Shown here: one piece after another, positions 32,596 to 41,800 of the stretch
Layout: every line of letters starts with the position of its first letter
Numbering within the stretch: position 1 is the first letter of the stretch
Source: an uncultured Bacteroidia bacterium
GTDB taxonomy: Bacteria; Bacteroidota; Bacteroidia; Bacteroidales; UBA932
Assembly (NCBI GenBank): GCA_902785575.1
Contig: CACZZF010000006.1
Location: 78,807-142,806, forward strand
Length of the DNA stretch: 64,000 nt
Reading direction: 5' to 3'
Position numbers and translations under genes: made by a program
Notes under the pieces: generated by a model
Database searches by the model: none
What the model was told of the DNA's origin: nothing
The model's input: only the letters and a program-made list of their open reading frames with translations

Positions 32596-34134
32596 ATGAA
32601 AAGAACTCTGACCACATTGCTTGCGGCCATGCTTGGCGCCGCTCTTTTCGGCCAAGTCAAGGTGGCCGTCCATGAGAATGCCCAAGATCAGCCGGTCATC
32701 CCGAAAGAGATTTACGGCCAGTTCGCCGAACACCTCGGAAGGTGCATCTACGACGGCATCTGGGTCGGCAAGGACTCACCGATCCCGAACGTGGACGGGT
32801 ACAGGAAGGATCTCGTGGAAGCCATCCGCGAATTGAAGGTGCCCGTGCTACGCTGGCCAGGAGGGTGCTTTGCCGATGAATATCATTGGCGGGACGGAAT
32901 CGGACCGCTCTCCGAGAGGCCCAAGATGATCAACTCCAACTGGGGCGGCACCATTGAGGATAACTCATTCGGTACTCACGAGTTCCTCAACTTCTGCGAG
33001 ATGCTCGGTATCGAGCCGTACATCTCGGGCAACGTCGGCTCCGGAAGTGTCGAGGAATTAGCAAAATGGGTGGAATATATGACCGCGAAGGGCGGCACGT
33101 TGGCCGAGCTTAGAGCAAAGAACGGCCGGGTGGAACCCTGGAAAGTAAAGTATATCGGAATCGGTAACGAGAGCTGGGGATGCGGCGGAAACATGACCCC
33201 CGAATTCTATTCCGACCAATATAAAAGGTATGCCACCTATTGCCGCAACTATGATGGCAACCGTCTCTACAAAGTGGCTAGCGGAGCCTCCGACTATGAC
33301 TACAACTGGACGAAGGTTCTCATGAAGAATGTCAGAAGCAATATCTCAGGACTCTCCCTACACTATTACACAGTGGATTGGGGCAAAAAGGGTTCAGCCA
33401 CTGAATTCACTGATGAGGATTATTACAATGTCCTTGGCAAGGCCGTAGAAATCGACGAGGTTATCAAAAACCATGAGGCGATCATGGATCTCTACGACCC
33501 GAATCACAGGATCGACTTGCTTCTTGACGAATGGGGCACATGGTTCGATGTTGAACCCGGCACGAATCCCGGCTATCTTTTCCAGCAAAACTCGATGAGG
33601 GACGCCATGGTCGCCGCATTGACATTGGACATATTCAACAAGCACACCACCAGGCTTAAAATGGCCAATATCGCCCAAATGGTTAATGTGCTTCAGGCGA
33701 TGATCCTGACCAAGGGTTCCGAGATTGTCCTGACTCCGACCTATCATGTGTTCAGGATGTACAACGTCCATCAGGACGCCACAAGCATACCGGTAGCTTT
33801 CCAGTGCGATTCCTTGGCCTCGACCTCCGGCAGGCTTTATCCGATACTCAGCGTAAGCGCCTCAAAATCAGATGCGATTCATGTGTCTTTGTCCAACCCT
33901 TCTGTAACTGAGCCCAAGACTGTCGAGCTGGAGTTCGACGCCATGAAACCATCCAAGGTCTCAGGTGAGATCCTGGTCGGAAAAGGCAAAGGGATAGAAG
34001 CGGTCAAGTCTCATAACGACTTCGGCGGCAAGAACGTTGTCGCTCCCACCGCCTTCAAGGACTTCAAGACCTCCGGACGTACCGTAAAAGTCACCCTGCC
34101 GCCAGCATCGGTTGTGGTGCTGGAAGTGAAATAA
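32596..34134 (+). CDS. Secreted GH51 alpha-L-arabinofuranosidase
   Basis: The start at 32596 opens a signal peptide (residues 1-19); the frame upstream overlaps rodA and is not used. The 512-residue enzyme has GH51 blocks RWPGGCFADEYHW, the acid/base Glu192 in GIGNESWG, and the nucleophile Glu312 in LLLDEWGTW. It releases arabinose from arabinan or arabinoxylan, or arabinose side chains. It lies 12 bases after rodA, an unusual place for a glycan gene. It has no SusC/D partners in the window. Confidence 0.92.
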   Translation: MKRTLTTLLAAMLGAALFGQVKVAVHENAQDQPVIPKEIYGQFAEHLGRCIYDGIWVGKDSPIPNVDGYRKDLVEAIRELKVPVLRWPGGCFADEYHWRDGIGPLSERPKMINSNWGGTIEDNSFGTHEFLNFCEMLGIEPYISGNVGSGSVEELAKWVEYMTAKGGTLAELRAKNGRVEPWKVKYIGIGNESWGCGGNMTPEFYSDQYKRYATYCRNYDGNRLYKVASGASDYDYNWTKVLMKNVRSNISGLSLHYYTVDWGKKGSATEFTDEDYYNVLGKAVEIDEVIKNHEAIMDLYDPNHRIDLLLDEWGTWFDVEPGTNPGYLFQQNSMRDAMVAALTLDIFNKHTTRLKMANIAQMVNVLQAMILTKGSEIVLTPTYHVFRMYNVHQDATSIPVAFQCDSLASTSGRLYPILSVSASKSDAIHVSLSNPSVTEPKTVELEFDAMKPSKVSGEILVGKGKGIEAVKSHNDFGGKNVVAPTAFKDFKTSGRTVKVTLPPASVVVLEVK

Positions 34135-34143
34135 TATTCCGGA

Positions 34144-34443
34144 TCAGAGTTGTTTGAGTGCCCTGGCCAGCTGGTCAGGACAACTTGTTCCACGAGCCTT
34201 GCAGTCAATACCATCCAGCAAGGCTATGACGTCCTGGACCTTACGGCCCACACACAAAGCGGACACACCCTGGGTGTTACCATTACATCCCTTGGTGTAT
34301 TGGACTTTACGGATGATATCTCCTTCGGTCTCAATGTATATGGCTTCGGAGCAAACGACAGGGCAAGTCCTGAAGGAAGCCTTCCGGATACCATCTTCCA
34401 CCGTGTCGCTCAACTTGGTCACATCATAAGTGATACTTTCCAT
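34144..34443 (-). CDS. TSCPD-domain (TIGR03905-type) protein
   Basis: The 99-residue protein contains conserved cysteines and the ending KARGTSCPDQLARAL, typical of the TSCPD family also found at the end of ribonucleotide reductases. It may bind zinc. It is convergent with the GH51 gene, with nine bases between. Confidence 0.85.
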   Translation of the reverse strand: MESITYDVTKLSDTVEDGIRKASFRTCPVVCSEAIYIETEGDIIRKVQYTKGCNGNTQGVSALCVGRKVQDVIALLDGIDCKARGTSCPDQLARALKQL

Positions 34444-34489
34444 CTCTTTCTCATTTTTCGCAATATACGAAAAAAATTAGCGAATTAAT

Positions 34490-34519
34490 TTGGAACATTA
34501 ATTATTTATTGTATCTTTG
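34490..34519 (+). promoter_or_regulatory. Canonical promoter of the SPFH/Arc-like unit
   Basis: TTG (34490-34492), 19 bases, then TATCTTTG (34512-34519). The SPFH ATG is at 34551. A small inverted repeat ATATCA/TGATAT lies in the leader. Confidence 0.7.
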
Positions 34520-34550
34520 CGATATCAAAATGATATTAAATTAATCTGTT

Positions 34551-35489
34551 ATGGAAAACAAGGAATTTACTTACAAAGGTTTGACTGTCAATGGTTTCCT
34601 GGCCATTCTTCTGGTTCTTATCGTATTCGTAGCCGCCATTTACTGCTTTATCTTAGCGGATAAGAATGCCCCATTCGCCATTCTCGGGGTCCTGCTGCTT
34701 ATCCTTTTCGGAATCGGAATGAACGGATTCATCAAACTGGAACCCAATGAGGCCAAAGTACTTGTATTCTTCGGAAAATATAGCGGAACTTTCTTCAAGA
34801 CCGGTTTCTACTGGGTCAACCCGCTTTTGAGCAAGAAGAGCGTGACCTTGAGAGCCCGCAACCTGAACCCTGAGCCGATCAAGGTGAACGACAAGGCTGG
34901 TAATCCGGTCCTTATTGGTATGGTGCTGGTATGGAAGCTTGAGAACACCTATAAAGCTTTGTTTGAGATTGACAGTCAGTCACTTGCTCCGGTTGTCGCG
35001 ACAACAGCCCGTGGAGGCGCCGTCCGCTCTCTCTCCCAGGCTTTCGAGAACTTCGTGAGGGTGCAAAGTGACGCCGCCCTTCGTCAGGTCGCCGGTTGCT
35101 ATGCCTACGACAACGCCGACTCCGCCGACGAGTTGACTCTCCGTTCAAACGCCGAGGAAATCAATGAGAGACTGGTCAAGACCCTCAACGATAGATTGTC
35201 AATGGCTGGAATCCATGTGATGGAGGCAAGAATCAATTACCTCGCCTATGCTCCAGAGATCGCCGCTGTGATGCTCCGCCGCCAGCAGGCCGACGCCATC
35301 ATCGCCGCCCGTGAGAAGATAGTTGACGGAGCCGTCAGCATGGTCAAGATGGCTCTTGACAAACTGAAGGACGAGGGTGTCGTCGATCTTGACGAGGAGC
35401 GTAAGGCCGCCATGGTGAGCAACCTGCTCGTGGTCCTCTGCGGTGATGAACCCGCCCAGCCAGTCGTCAACTCAGGTAGCATATATTAA
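34551..35489 (+). CDS. SPFH/band-7 membrane protein
   Basis: The 312-residue protein has two membrane helices (about 15-33 and 41-58) and a band-7 domain (from [17 protein letters not shown]), followed by a helical tail with [18 protein letters not shown]. It likely forms membrane microdomain oligomers that chaperone proteases or lipids. It is one base upstream of a small DNA-binding-like gene, a pairing I recognise as frequent in Bacteroidota. Confidence 0.85.
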   Translation: MENKEFTYKGLTVNGFLAILLVLIVFVAAIYCFILADKNAPFAILGVLLLILFGIGMNGFIKLEPNEAKVLVFFGKYSGTFFKTGFYWVNPLLSKKSVTLRARNLNPEPIKVNDKAGNPVLIGMVLVWKLENTYKALFEIDSQSLAPVVATTARGGAVRSLSQAFENFVRVQSDAALRQVAGCYAYDNADSADELTLRSNAEEINERLVKTLNDRLSMAGIHVMEARINYLAYAPEIAAVMLRRQQADAIIAAREKIVDGAVSMVKMALDKLKDEGVVDLDEERKAAMVSNLLVVLCGDEPAQPVVNSGSIY

Positions 35490-35490
35490 T

Positions 35491-35664
35491 ATGGCCAAAG
35501 AAAAAGAAGCTGTCAAGAGCTTCGTCCTCAGGATTGATCCTGAGACCATGGAAGCTCTGGAACGTTGGGCCGCGGACGAGTTCCGCAGCACCAACGGCCA
35601 GCTTCAATGGATTATTAGCGAAGCGCTTAGGAAAAGCGGAAGGCTGAAAAAGGGTGCCAAATAA
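35491..35664 (+). CDS. Small Arc-like ribbon-helix-helix protein
   Basis: I start at 35491; the frame is open upstream within the SPFH gene. The 57-residue protein begins MAKEKEAVKSFVLRIDPETM and continues as ribbon-helix-helix, with a basic C-terminus. It may be an Arc-type DNA-binding protein or a partner of the SPFH protein, since it follows it after one base. Confidence 0.72.
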   Translation: MAKEKEAVKSFVLRIDPETMEALERWAADEFRSTNGQLQWIISEALRKSGRLKKGAK

Positions 35665-35674
35665 CCCTACCTTA

Positions 35675-37039
35675 TTATAGCGCTATCATCGGAAGGCTCG
35701 GATGACCTCCGGCAGAGACGGCGCGAACAGCGAAATAATAATTATCCTTACTCAGGGGGCAGGTGAATTCCATCTGCCCCTTCGCGTTGGGAACTCCTTG
35801 TACTTTGTCCGAAATGCCCATCGGGAAAACCGGCAGCCATTCAGCCTGGCTGGTTTCCCTGCAAAGGACTTGATAAGAGACATCTTTAGCCGGGGTGCCA
35901 TCTGGTTCGGGAACCGGATCCCAGACGAGAACCGTGTTGTTATCCAAATCGTTGGCGTTGGCTATCCTGGCCTTGGCCGGACGGTCCGGAGCCATCGCCA
36001 AGTTCAACACCGCCGCCAAATTGACTTTAATATTACGGACCAGATAAGGGAAGTCCACATATTCCGGCATGTCACCATAATCAACCCCGTTCTCCGAGCG
36101 CACATCCTGATGGGTGCGCTCATAATCCTCACAATACTCGCAGACACGCACCGCGGTGAAACCTTCCACCTGGAAATAACGCTGGTCACCTCCACGACGA
36201 TACCGGTCAGAACGATAATTCAGAACGACTTCCTGATCCGGAACGTAAACCGAAGCCATTTCCTTGATATACCTGGCGAGTTGACGGGAGTGAGAATCCT
36301 CTCCGTTCCTGCTCTCAGAGAACACACGAACCTTATGATCTTCGTGCAAAAGCGTTCCGCTGGCTCTCGAGTTCCCTATCATGTCGTTGCTAAGTACCGC
36401 GTAGACCGGCCATTTCTCTTGGCTCGCAAGTTCCGCGAAATGCCTGGAACCGTCCAGTCCTTGTTCTTCTCCTGAGACAAAAAGACATTTGACTGTCTGC
36501 TCCAGAGGCATATCGGAAAGGATACGGACAGTCTCCAGAAGGCACGCCAAGCCGCTGCCATCGTCATCCGCTCCGGGAGCGAAAGCGGTGGAATCCATCA
36601 CGTCCAACACTCTGGTGTCAATATGCGCCAACAACAGAATATCCCTGGAAGCATCCGTTCCTGGCAAGGTGACCATCAATTCCGGAACAGTGGTAACCCT
36701 ATCATAGCGGCCTCCCTTCTCTCCCACAGTGTAAAATACTTTCTCCACCAGCGGTTTAGGCCGATCAGATGATGCGGCTTCGGCCCAACTGGAGCACCGG
36801 GCCGCGAGATAATCCACAGCTGCTCCGATTCCTTTTTCCGGGTCCGTTTGGGCGCTGAGAGTATGCCTTGTGTGAAGCGCCACCAATTCATCAATATAGG
36901 TCTTGACGCTATCGATATTCACGGAAGCGAGCGCCTTCACAATAGTAGGATCAGTGACCGGCCGGACAGTCTTGTCCTGACCGCATGAGGTGACCAACAA
37001 GACTATGACGGTGGCTGCCAGAAGAGAGATATTTTTCAT
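35675..37039 (-). CDS. M28 family peptidase, lipoprotein
   Basis: The 454-residue protein has a lipoprotein signal (cysteine at about 19), an M28 zinc aminopeptidase domain with LLAHIDTR, DDDGSGLA, SGEEQGLDGS and NDMIGNS, and a C-terminal fibronectin-like region (from AKARIANANDLDNN). It probably removes amino acids from peptides in the periplasm or at the cell surface. It is convergent with the Arc-like gene and divergent from the sigma-54 regulator. Confidence 0.87.
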   Translation of the reverse strand: MKNISLLAATVIVLLVTSCGQDKTVRPVTDPTIVKALASVNIDSVKTYIDELVALHTRHTLSAQTDPEKGIGAAVDYLAARCSSWAEAASSDRPKPLVEKVFYTVGEKGGRYDRVTTVPELMVTLPGTDASRDILLLAHIDTRVLDVMDSTAFAPGADDDGSGLACLLETVRILSDMPLEQTVKCLFVSGEEQGLDGSRHFAELASQEKWPVYAVLSNDMIGNSRASGTLLHEDHKVRVFSESRNGEDSHSRQLARYIKEMASVYVPDQEVVLNYRSDRYRRGGDQRYFQVEGFTAVRVCEYCEDYERTHQDVRSENGVDYGDMPEYVDFPYLVRNIKVNLAAVLNLAMAPDRPAKARIANANDLDNNTVLVWDPVPEPDGTPAKDVSYQVLCRETSQAEWLPVFPMGISDKVQGVPNAKGQMEFTCPLSKDNYYFAVRAVSAGGHPSLPMIAL

Positions 37040-37103
37040 AACGCAGGTGTTGTATTTTCATCGAAAGATACTGATATTTCCACTTCTTCCAAAATCCGCC
37101 GAT

Positions 37104-37134
37104 TTGTTTGTGCGGGAAATAAACTGTATTTTTG
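37104..37134 (+). promoter_or_regulatory. Promoter of the two-component regulator genes
   Basis: TTG (37104-37106), 20 bases, then TATTTTTG (37127-37134); ATG is 10 bases after. Confidence 0.55.
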
Positions 37135-37144
37135 GGCTTGGAAT

Positions 37145-38512
37145 ATGGCTACGAAAAAAGGAAAGATACTCATTGTGGATGACAACGCCGGTATTCGCCA
37201 AGCGTTGAAAATCCTGCTGCCGGTGCATTTCGCGGAGATTGAGACGCTGCCCTCTCCAGTCACGTTGGTTAATACCCTGGAACGCTTCCGTCCGGATGTG
37301 GTGCTTTTGGACATGAACTTCAACACAAGCATCAACACCGGCAACGAAGGCTTGTTCTGGGCCGGAGAAATCAAGAAGATGATGCCGGAGGTGGAAGTGG
37401 TTCTGTTTACCGCTTATGCCGATATCCAGCTGGCGGTGGAGGGAATGAAGAAAGGGGCGTTCGACTTCATCGTGAAGCCCTGGGACAACGAGAAACTGGT
37501 GACCACTTTGACGGCCGCCCGTGACAAAGCCAGAAAGGCGATGGGACGGGATTCTTCGGCCAGTAACCTTCATTCTGAAGCTGGCCCTGAGCTTGTTGAA
37601 GGGCGAAGTGAAGAATCTATGTTCTGGGGCACCTCAAAGCCAATGGCCATTATCCATAAAACAGTCCTGAAAATCGCCCCGACAGACGCGACCGTGCTGA
37701 TTACCGGAGAGAACGGCACCGGAAAAGACGTGCTCGCGAGAGAGATCCATGCCCATAGCTTGCGAAGCGATAAACCGATGGTGGCTGTCGATGCCGGAGC
37801 GATCACCGAGACACTATTCGAGAGCGAGCTTTTCGGCCATGTGAAAGGAGCTTTCACCGACGCCCACACGGATCACGTTGGAAAGTTCGAGCAAGCCGAC
37901 GGCGGGACTCTATTTCTGGATGAGATCGGTAATATTCCTTTACACCTTCAGGCGAAACTGCTTCGGGTAATTCAGAGCCGCAGTGTGGTACGAGTCGGTG
38001 GCAGCCAGTCTATTCCAGTGAATATCAGACTCATATGCGCCACCAATATGGATCTGGAGGCTTTGGTCCGGGAAGGACGATTCAGAGAGGATCTTTACTA
38101 TCGCATCAACACAGTCCATATCGCCCTGCCGCCCCTCCGTGAGCGGAAAGAGGACATCTTCCCTCTGGCGGAGAGATTCGTCGCCAAGTTTGCCGAGAAA
38201 TACCACCGGCCTTTGACCGGACTGGATGAATCAGCTAAGCTGGTTCTGGAGAAAGAACGTTGGAGCGGTAATATCCGTGAGCTTCAGAACCGTATAGAAA
38301 AGGGCGTCATTTTGAGCGAAGGGAAGTATTTGACAGCCAAAGATATACAAACAGACGGCCCTGCGGGAAATCTTTCACACGACACGGCAGAGGAAGAGCG
38401 CTTGGTCCGTGAGGCAGTCCTGCGCTGTAACGGGAATATCTCCGCCGCAGCCAAGTCACTCGGCATCAGCCGTCCCACCCTCTATGCCAAAATGAAGAAA
38501 TACGGGCTGTAA
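37145..38512 (+). CDS. Sigma-54-dependent NtrC-type response regulator
   Basis: The 455-residue protein has a receiver domain (phospho-acceptor Asp56 in VVLLDMNF), an AAA+ domain (Walker A GENGTGKD; GAFTDA instead of the sigma-54 contact loop GAFTGA; Walker B LFLDEIGN), and a C-terminal FIS-type HTH (ISAAAKSLGISRPTLY). It should activate sigma-54 promoters when phosphorylated by the next gene product. A family A element (37550-37617) inserts about 23 residues between receiver and AAA+ domains, exactly in the linker. Its likely target is the transporter operon promoter at 42532, which has an inverted repeat upstream. Confidence 0.9.
   Translation: MATKKGKILIVDDNAGIRQALKILLPVHFAEIETLPSPVTLVNTLERFRPDVVLLDMNFNTSINTGNEGLFWAGEIKKMMPEVEVVLFTAYADIQLAVEGMKKGAFDFIVKPWDNEKLVTTLTAARDKARKAMGRDSSASNLHSEAGPELVEGRSEESMFWGTSKPMAIIHKTVLKIAPTDATVLITGENGTGKDVLAREIHAHSLRSDKPMVAVDAGAITETLFESELFGHVKGAFTDAHTDHVGKFEQADGGTLFLDEIGNIPLHLQAKLLRVIQSRSVVRVGGSQSIPVNIRLICATNMDLEALVREGRFREDLYYRINTVHIALPPLRERKEDIFPLAERFVAKFAEKYHRPLTGLDESAKLVLEKERWSGNIRELQNRIEKGVILSEGKYLTAKDIQTDGPAGNLSHDTAEEERLVREAVLRCNGNISAAAKSLGISRPTLYAKMKKYGL
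37550..37617. repeat. Family A element in the linker of the response regulator
   Basis: It begins GATTCTTCGGCC, holds an inverted inner core (CCCTGAGCTTGTTGAAGGGC) and ends AAGAATC. It encodes residues around GPELVEGRSEES in frame. Confidence 0.78.
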
Positions 38513-39387
38513 TGTCATCCTGGTTAATCATACTGATTGTTCTCATCGTCGCTACCTTATCGGTGGTGATAGCATCAGTCAGGACTCGCCAGAAGGACAT
38601 CAAGAAGGTGAACTATATGATGGACGCCCTTGAGGACGGGGAACTCAATTTCAGATTCCAGGAGAAAAACAAGTTCAACCGCACCCTGAACCGCATCCGT
38701 ACCATTTTCGAGAAACAGCGTCAAGCCCACGAGCAAGATTCATGGACAAAACTGATTCGTGTCCTGACTCACGAGATCATGAATACTGTCTCGCCGATCG
38801 CATCCCTTTCTGACGCGATGGCGAAGTCTGTGGACGATAACGGTCACAGCGAGCTGGACATAAAAGCCGGGTTGGAAACCATTTCGGACTCGTCAAAGAA
38901 TCTGATCGGTTTCGTTCAGACCTATCGTCAGCTTTCCGGAGTAGCCAAGCCTATACGCAAAGCGCTTGACCTTCAAGAACTTATGGATAACGTCATCGCC
39001 CTCAACAGCGAATTCGCCAATGCGAGTGGTGCCGAATGCGTCTATCGGGCCGAGGAGCCTGACATCATGATTTACGCTGATGAAGGGCAGATTTCCCAGA
39101 TTCTGATCAATCTCATCAAGAACGCTATTCAGGCCGGCGCCAAGCATATCGACATCTCGGCGAAGATGGGCGAAGTGGACGATGTGATCATCAGGGTATC
39201 TAATGACGGAGATCCAATTCCTAAGTCCGCCCAGGAGCAGATATTCATTCCTTTTTACACCACAAAGAAAGATGGGTCCGGCATAGGCCTCAGCATCTCG
39301 CGCCAGATAATGCGCAACCACAACGGCAGCATAGAACTGATACGGAGTGACGAAGATCAAACGGTCTTCGAGCTACGGTTCAGTTAG
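38512..39387 (+). CDS. Sensor histidine kinase, partner of the NtrC-type regulator
   Basis: The 291-residue protein has one N-terminal membrane helix, the H box with His87 in VLTHEIMNT, the N box NLIKNAIQAG and the G2 box GIGLS. There is no large periplasmic sensing domain, so the stimulus may reach it through another membrane protein. ATG overlaps the regulator stop by one base. It overlaps the convergent serpin gene by eight bases. Confidence 0.88.
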   Translation: MSSWLIILIVLIVATLSVVIASVRTRQKDIKKVNYMMDALEDGELNFRFQEKNKFNRTLNRIRTIFEKQRQAHEQDSWTKLIRVLTHEIMNTVSPIASLSDAMAKSVDDNGHSELDIKAGLETISDSSKNLIGFVQTYRQLSGVAKPIRKALDLQELMDNVIALNSEFANASGAECVYRAEEPDIMIYADEGQISQILINLIKNAIQAGAKHIDISAKMGEVDDVIIRVSNDGDPIPKSAQEQIFIPFYTTKKDGSGIGLSISRQIMRNHNGSIELIRSDEDQTVFELRFS

Positions 39388-40624
39388 CTTTCCCGCCATA
39401 TTTCCCGGCGAACAAGATAGCGCCGGATGTGGTCTCCGTAATCATATAAAGGAAAGGATGGTCGGCATGGAAAACAACATGCTGACCAGGGGCGGCGGCG
39501 GTCGCCATCCCAGTGATGGATACCACGGCAGCCTCGGTTCCATCCTCATCCACTTTGATAGCGGCTTTTTGCTTGACAAAGCTCAAACACATGGCGGAAT
39601 TGGACATCGCCGTGAAATCAGCCTTGCCCGCGATGAAAGATGAAGGCATTCCCATATCCGAGAGAAGCTTGTTCAAGCTGATATCGAAGTTGGTCTCGAA
39701 TTTGGGAAGCCAAAGATCCACGTCGCACATGACCATGCTCCTCAAAAATTCTTTCCAATTCTCTCCACTTATAAAACCAGTGACATCCGAGATGGTTTTC
39801 CCCTCTGCCGGCAGTATCACATACATGCTAAACACCCCATTGCCATAAGGAAGGCGCACAGCCTGGAACATATCGTTGTCTTGATATAAGAATTTTTTCC
39901 CTGTCCTCATCATCTGGACAGTCGTACTAGCTCCTCCCTCTTGGGTGAAAGACTCCTTGACAGTATTCCCTTTATTAAACTTATCCTTCCACTGGCTTTT
40001 GAAATATACCGCATTCAAGAGGTACGCCAGCATCTGAGGACTAACATTATCTATAATCTTAGTAATAAGACCATTAGTATGGTCGGAACACCATTTGTTG
40101 ATTGCCTTGGTGGTTGCGGATCCCTTTGAGAAATCCGCATTGGTCACTTGAGCGTCATAATATTCACTCACTACGGACTTGTATCTGTCCCGCAAAGCAT
40201 AATTCTTATTCACGAATATCGCATTGGCGATGGCAAGTTTGGTCTGCTTGTCCAGATCCGGAAGCTGACGAATCATAGAGAGACAAAACTCGTTCACAGC
40301 GGCAACCTCATCCTCCCCATACCCCAGGACATCACAAATTTCGGCGGCGGTCTGACCATTCGCCCCATTCAGTAACATGCCAAGCAGGAATTGCATGCTG
40401 AGCGGCGAGACGAACCAGTCACCTTTTTCCGCCTTATTAACCCTATTGATAAAGTTGAAAGCGAAAGTGTTACCTGTTTGGGCGAGATCCGCCGACCTCG
40501 TGGTCAATTCAATTTTCTTAAAGGTGTTATCTGAATAGTCTTCCACTTCCTCTTTCTCACAAGAAGCGCATCCGAGGGCAATAGCCAATAAAGTTAAAAC
40601 AATAGCAAAGTGTCTCATAATCAA
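39380..40624 (-). CDS. Serpin-family protein, lipoprotein
   Basis: The 414-residue protein has a lipoprotein-type signal (GCASC near 18-22), the serpin core (SPLSMQFLLGMLLNGANGQT) and a C-terminal FHADHPFLYMI, typical of serpin strands. The hinge DEDGTEAAVVSITGM precedes the reactive-site loop. It could inhibit proteases of competitors or host. A second possible start lies at 40618. It is transcribed away from the barrel/anti-sigma gene with 12 bases between. Confidence 0.82.
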   Translation of the reverse strand: MIMRHFAIVLTLLAIALGCASCEKEEVEDYSDNTFKKIELTTRSADLAQTGNTFAFNFINRVNKAEKGDWFVSPLSMQFLLGMLLNGANGQTAAEICDVLGYGEDEVAAVNEFCLSMIRQLPDLDKQTKLAIANAIFVNKNYALRDRYKSVVSEYYDAQVTNADFSKGSATTKAINKWCSDHTNGLITKIIDNVSPQMLAYLLNAVYFKSQWKDKFNKGNTVKESFTQEGGASTTVQMMRTGKKFLYQDNDMFQAVRLPYGNGVFSMYVILPAEGKTISDVTGFISGENWKEFLRSMVMCDVDLWLPKFETNFDISLNKLLSDMGMPSSFIAGKADFTAMSNSAMCLSFVKQKAAIKVDEDGTEAAVVSITGMATAAAPGQHVVFHADHPFLYMITETTSGAILFAGKYGGKAN

Positions 40625-40636
40625 AGAGTTCTATAA

Positions 40637-41800
40637 TCATTTTCCAAGATTGAGGCGAACACCGGCCGAGACCGAGAACATGAACGGGTTCTCGCTCCGG
40701 TACGTATTCAACATATGTTTTTCAGAAGGAATTGTCCAAGAGAATCCCGGTTCCACGTAAAGTCCTATTCTCCGGACAGGATTAAACTGGATTCCTCCCG
40801 CACCAAGAAGCGACAACCCGATACCGTCTTTCTCGATATCTCTGCCGTCAAAAGTAGCGCCTACACATAAATCGCCTTCAAAGCCACCTCCCACATATAA
40901 ATCCAGCCACCGGCCAGAGGCGAATAACCAATCCAATCGGACAGGAACTCCCAGATAATGAGCGTATTGCGTCTTTTCTCCAGACAAAGAAAACGTGAAA
41001 CTGGAAGTATAGCGGCTGTACTGGAGGCCGGAGGTGATTCTCCATCTCTCAGCTACAGGAATCCCGACCGACAGGCCAACTTTCACAGGGAAAAAATAAT
41101 GCCGCGCACCGGTAAGCTCGTCTTTGGGATCAGGTTTTTCTAACGGAGACGCCGTTTCCGCATGATCCTGATAATTCAAATGGCTATCCGATTCCATATC
41201 CCGAACACCCAGCACGTCTTTATTATTAAGAGATGACAACAGCGCGACAAGAAGACCTCCGCCTGCAACAGCGCCCGAGGCGAGTCCAGCCTTGATAGAA
41301 ACAGATTTGGCTCCGGTGTTTTCAGGAATATAGGGAGATGATTCCCGCACGGACGGTTTGTCAGCGACAACTTCCTCCGGAGCGGGAGCCGTAGACTCCC
41401 GGTCTTGCTCCAAAGGACTGTTTTCCGCTGGTTTCGCAGCGGGAAGTTCTTCAGTTTCAGTATTTTTTTTCGCGATAAGCTTCCCGACCGATATCGGCTT
41501 GGTTTTAGTTTCCTCTGGCGTCACAGTGGAATATGATGTATCAACGACATTGACAACCGGAGGGGTAGGCTGATCAATAATCCTGATACCCTCTTCCGGC
41601 ACGTTAGAATCACGAAGGAACAGTACGGCAGCTATTCCGGCCGCCACCACGGAGGCAATCGCCCACCCAAAAGGAGAATGCTTAGCGGTGACTGGTGCAG
41701 GATTGTCACGAAGGGCGCGCCACGAGTCAAGACTACCTTCCGGCAGAGCGCTCTCGTACTCTTCCAGTTCTTCCCTGACGATGTCTTCCCATTTTCTCAT
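40637..41800 (-). CDS. Anti-sigma-type membrane protein fused to an outer-membrane-barrel-like domain
   Basis: The 387-residue protein has a short acidic cytoplasmic N-terminus (1-42), a membrane helix (about 44-62), a Pro/Glu-rich periplasmic linker, a second hydrophobic stretch (about 167-191) and a C-terminal domain of amphipathic strands ending in VSAGVRLNLGK, as in eight-stranded porin-like barrels. It overlaps the ECF sigma gene by four bases. The cytoplasmic part probably controls the sigma factor. How it can reach the outer membrane from one inner-membrane helix is the odd point; the linker may span the periplasm. Confidence 0.72.
   Translation of the reverse strand: MRKWEDIVREELEEYESALPEGSLDSWRALRDNPAPVTAKHSPFGWAIASVVAAGIAAVLFLRDSNVPEEGIRIIDQPTPPVVNVVDTSYSTVTPEETKTKPISVGKLIAKKNTETEELPAAKPAENSPLEQDRESTAPAPEEVVADKPSVRESSPYIPENTGAKSVSIKAGLASGAVAGGGLLVALLSSLNNKDVLGVRDMESDSHLNYQDHAETASPLEKPDPKDELTGARHYFFPVKVGLSVGIPVAERWRITSGLQYSRYTSSFTFSLSGEKTQYAHYLGVPVRLDWLFASGRWLDLYVGGGFEGDLCVGATFDGRDIEKDGIGLSLLGAGGIQFNPVRRIGLYVEPGFSWTIPSEKHMLNTYRSENPFMFSVSAGVRLNLGK

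Noticed and set aside
37145..38512. Regulator unable to contact sigma-54 because GAFTGA reads GAFTDA
   Set aside because: The core GAFT is kept, the FIS-type HTH and Walker motifs are intact, and a candidate sigma-54 promoter is close by.
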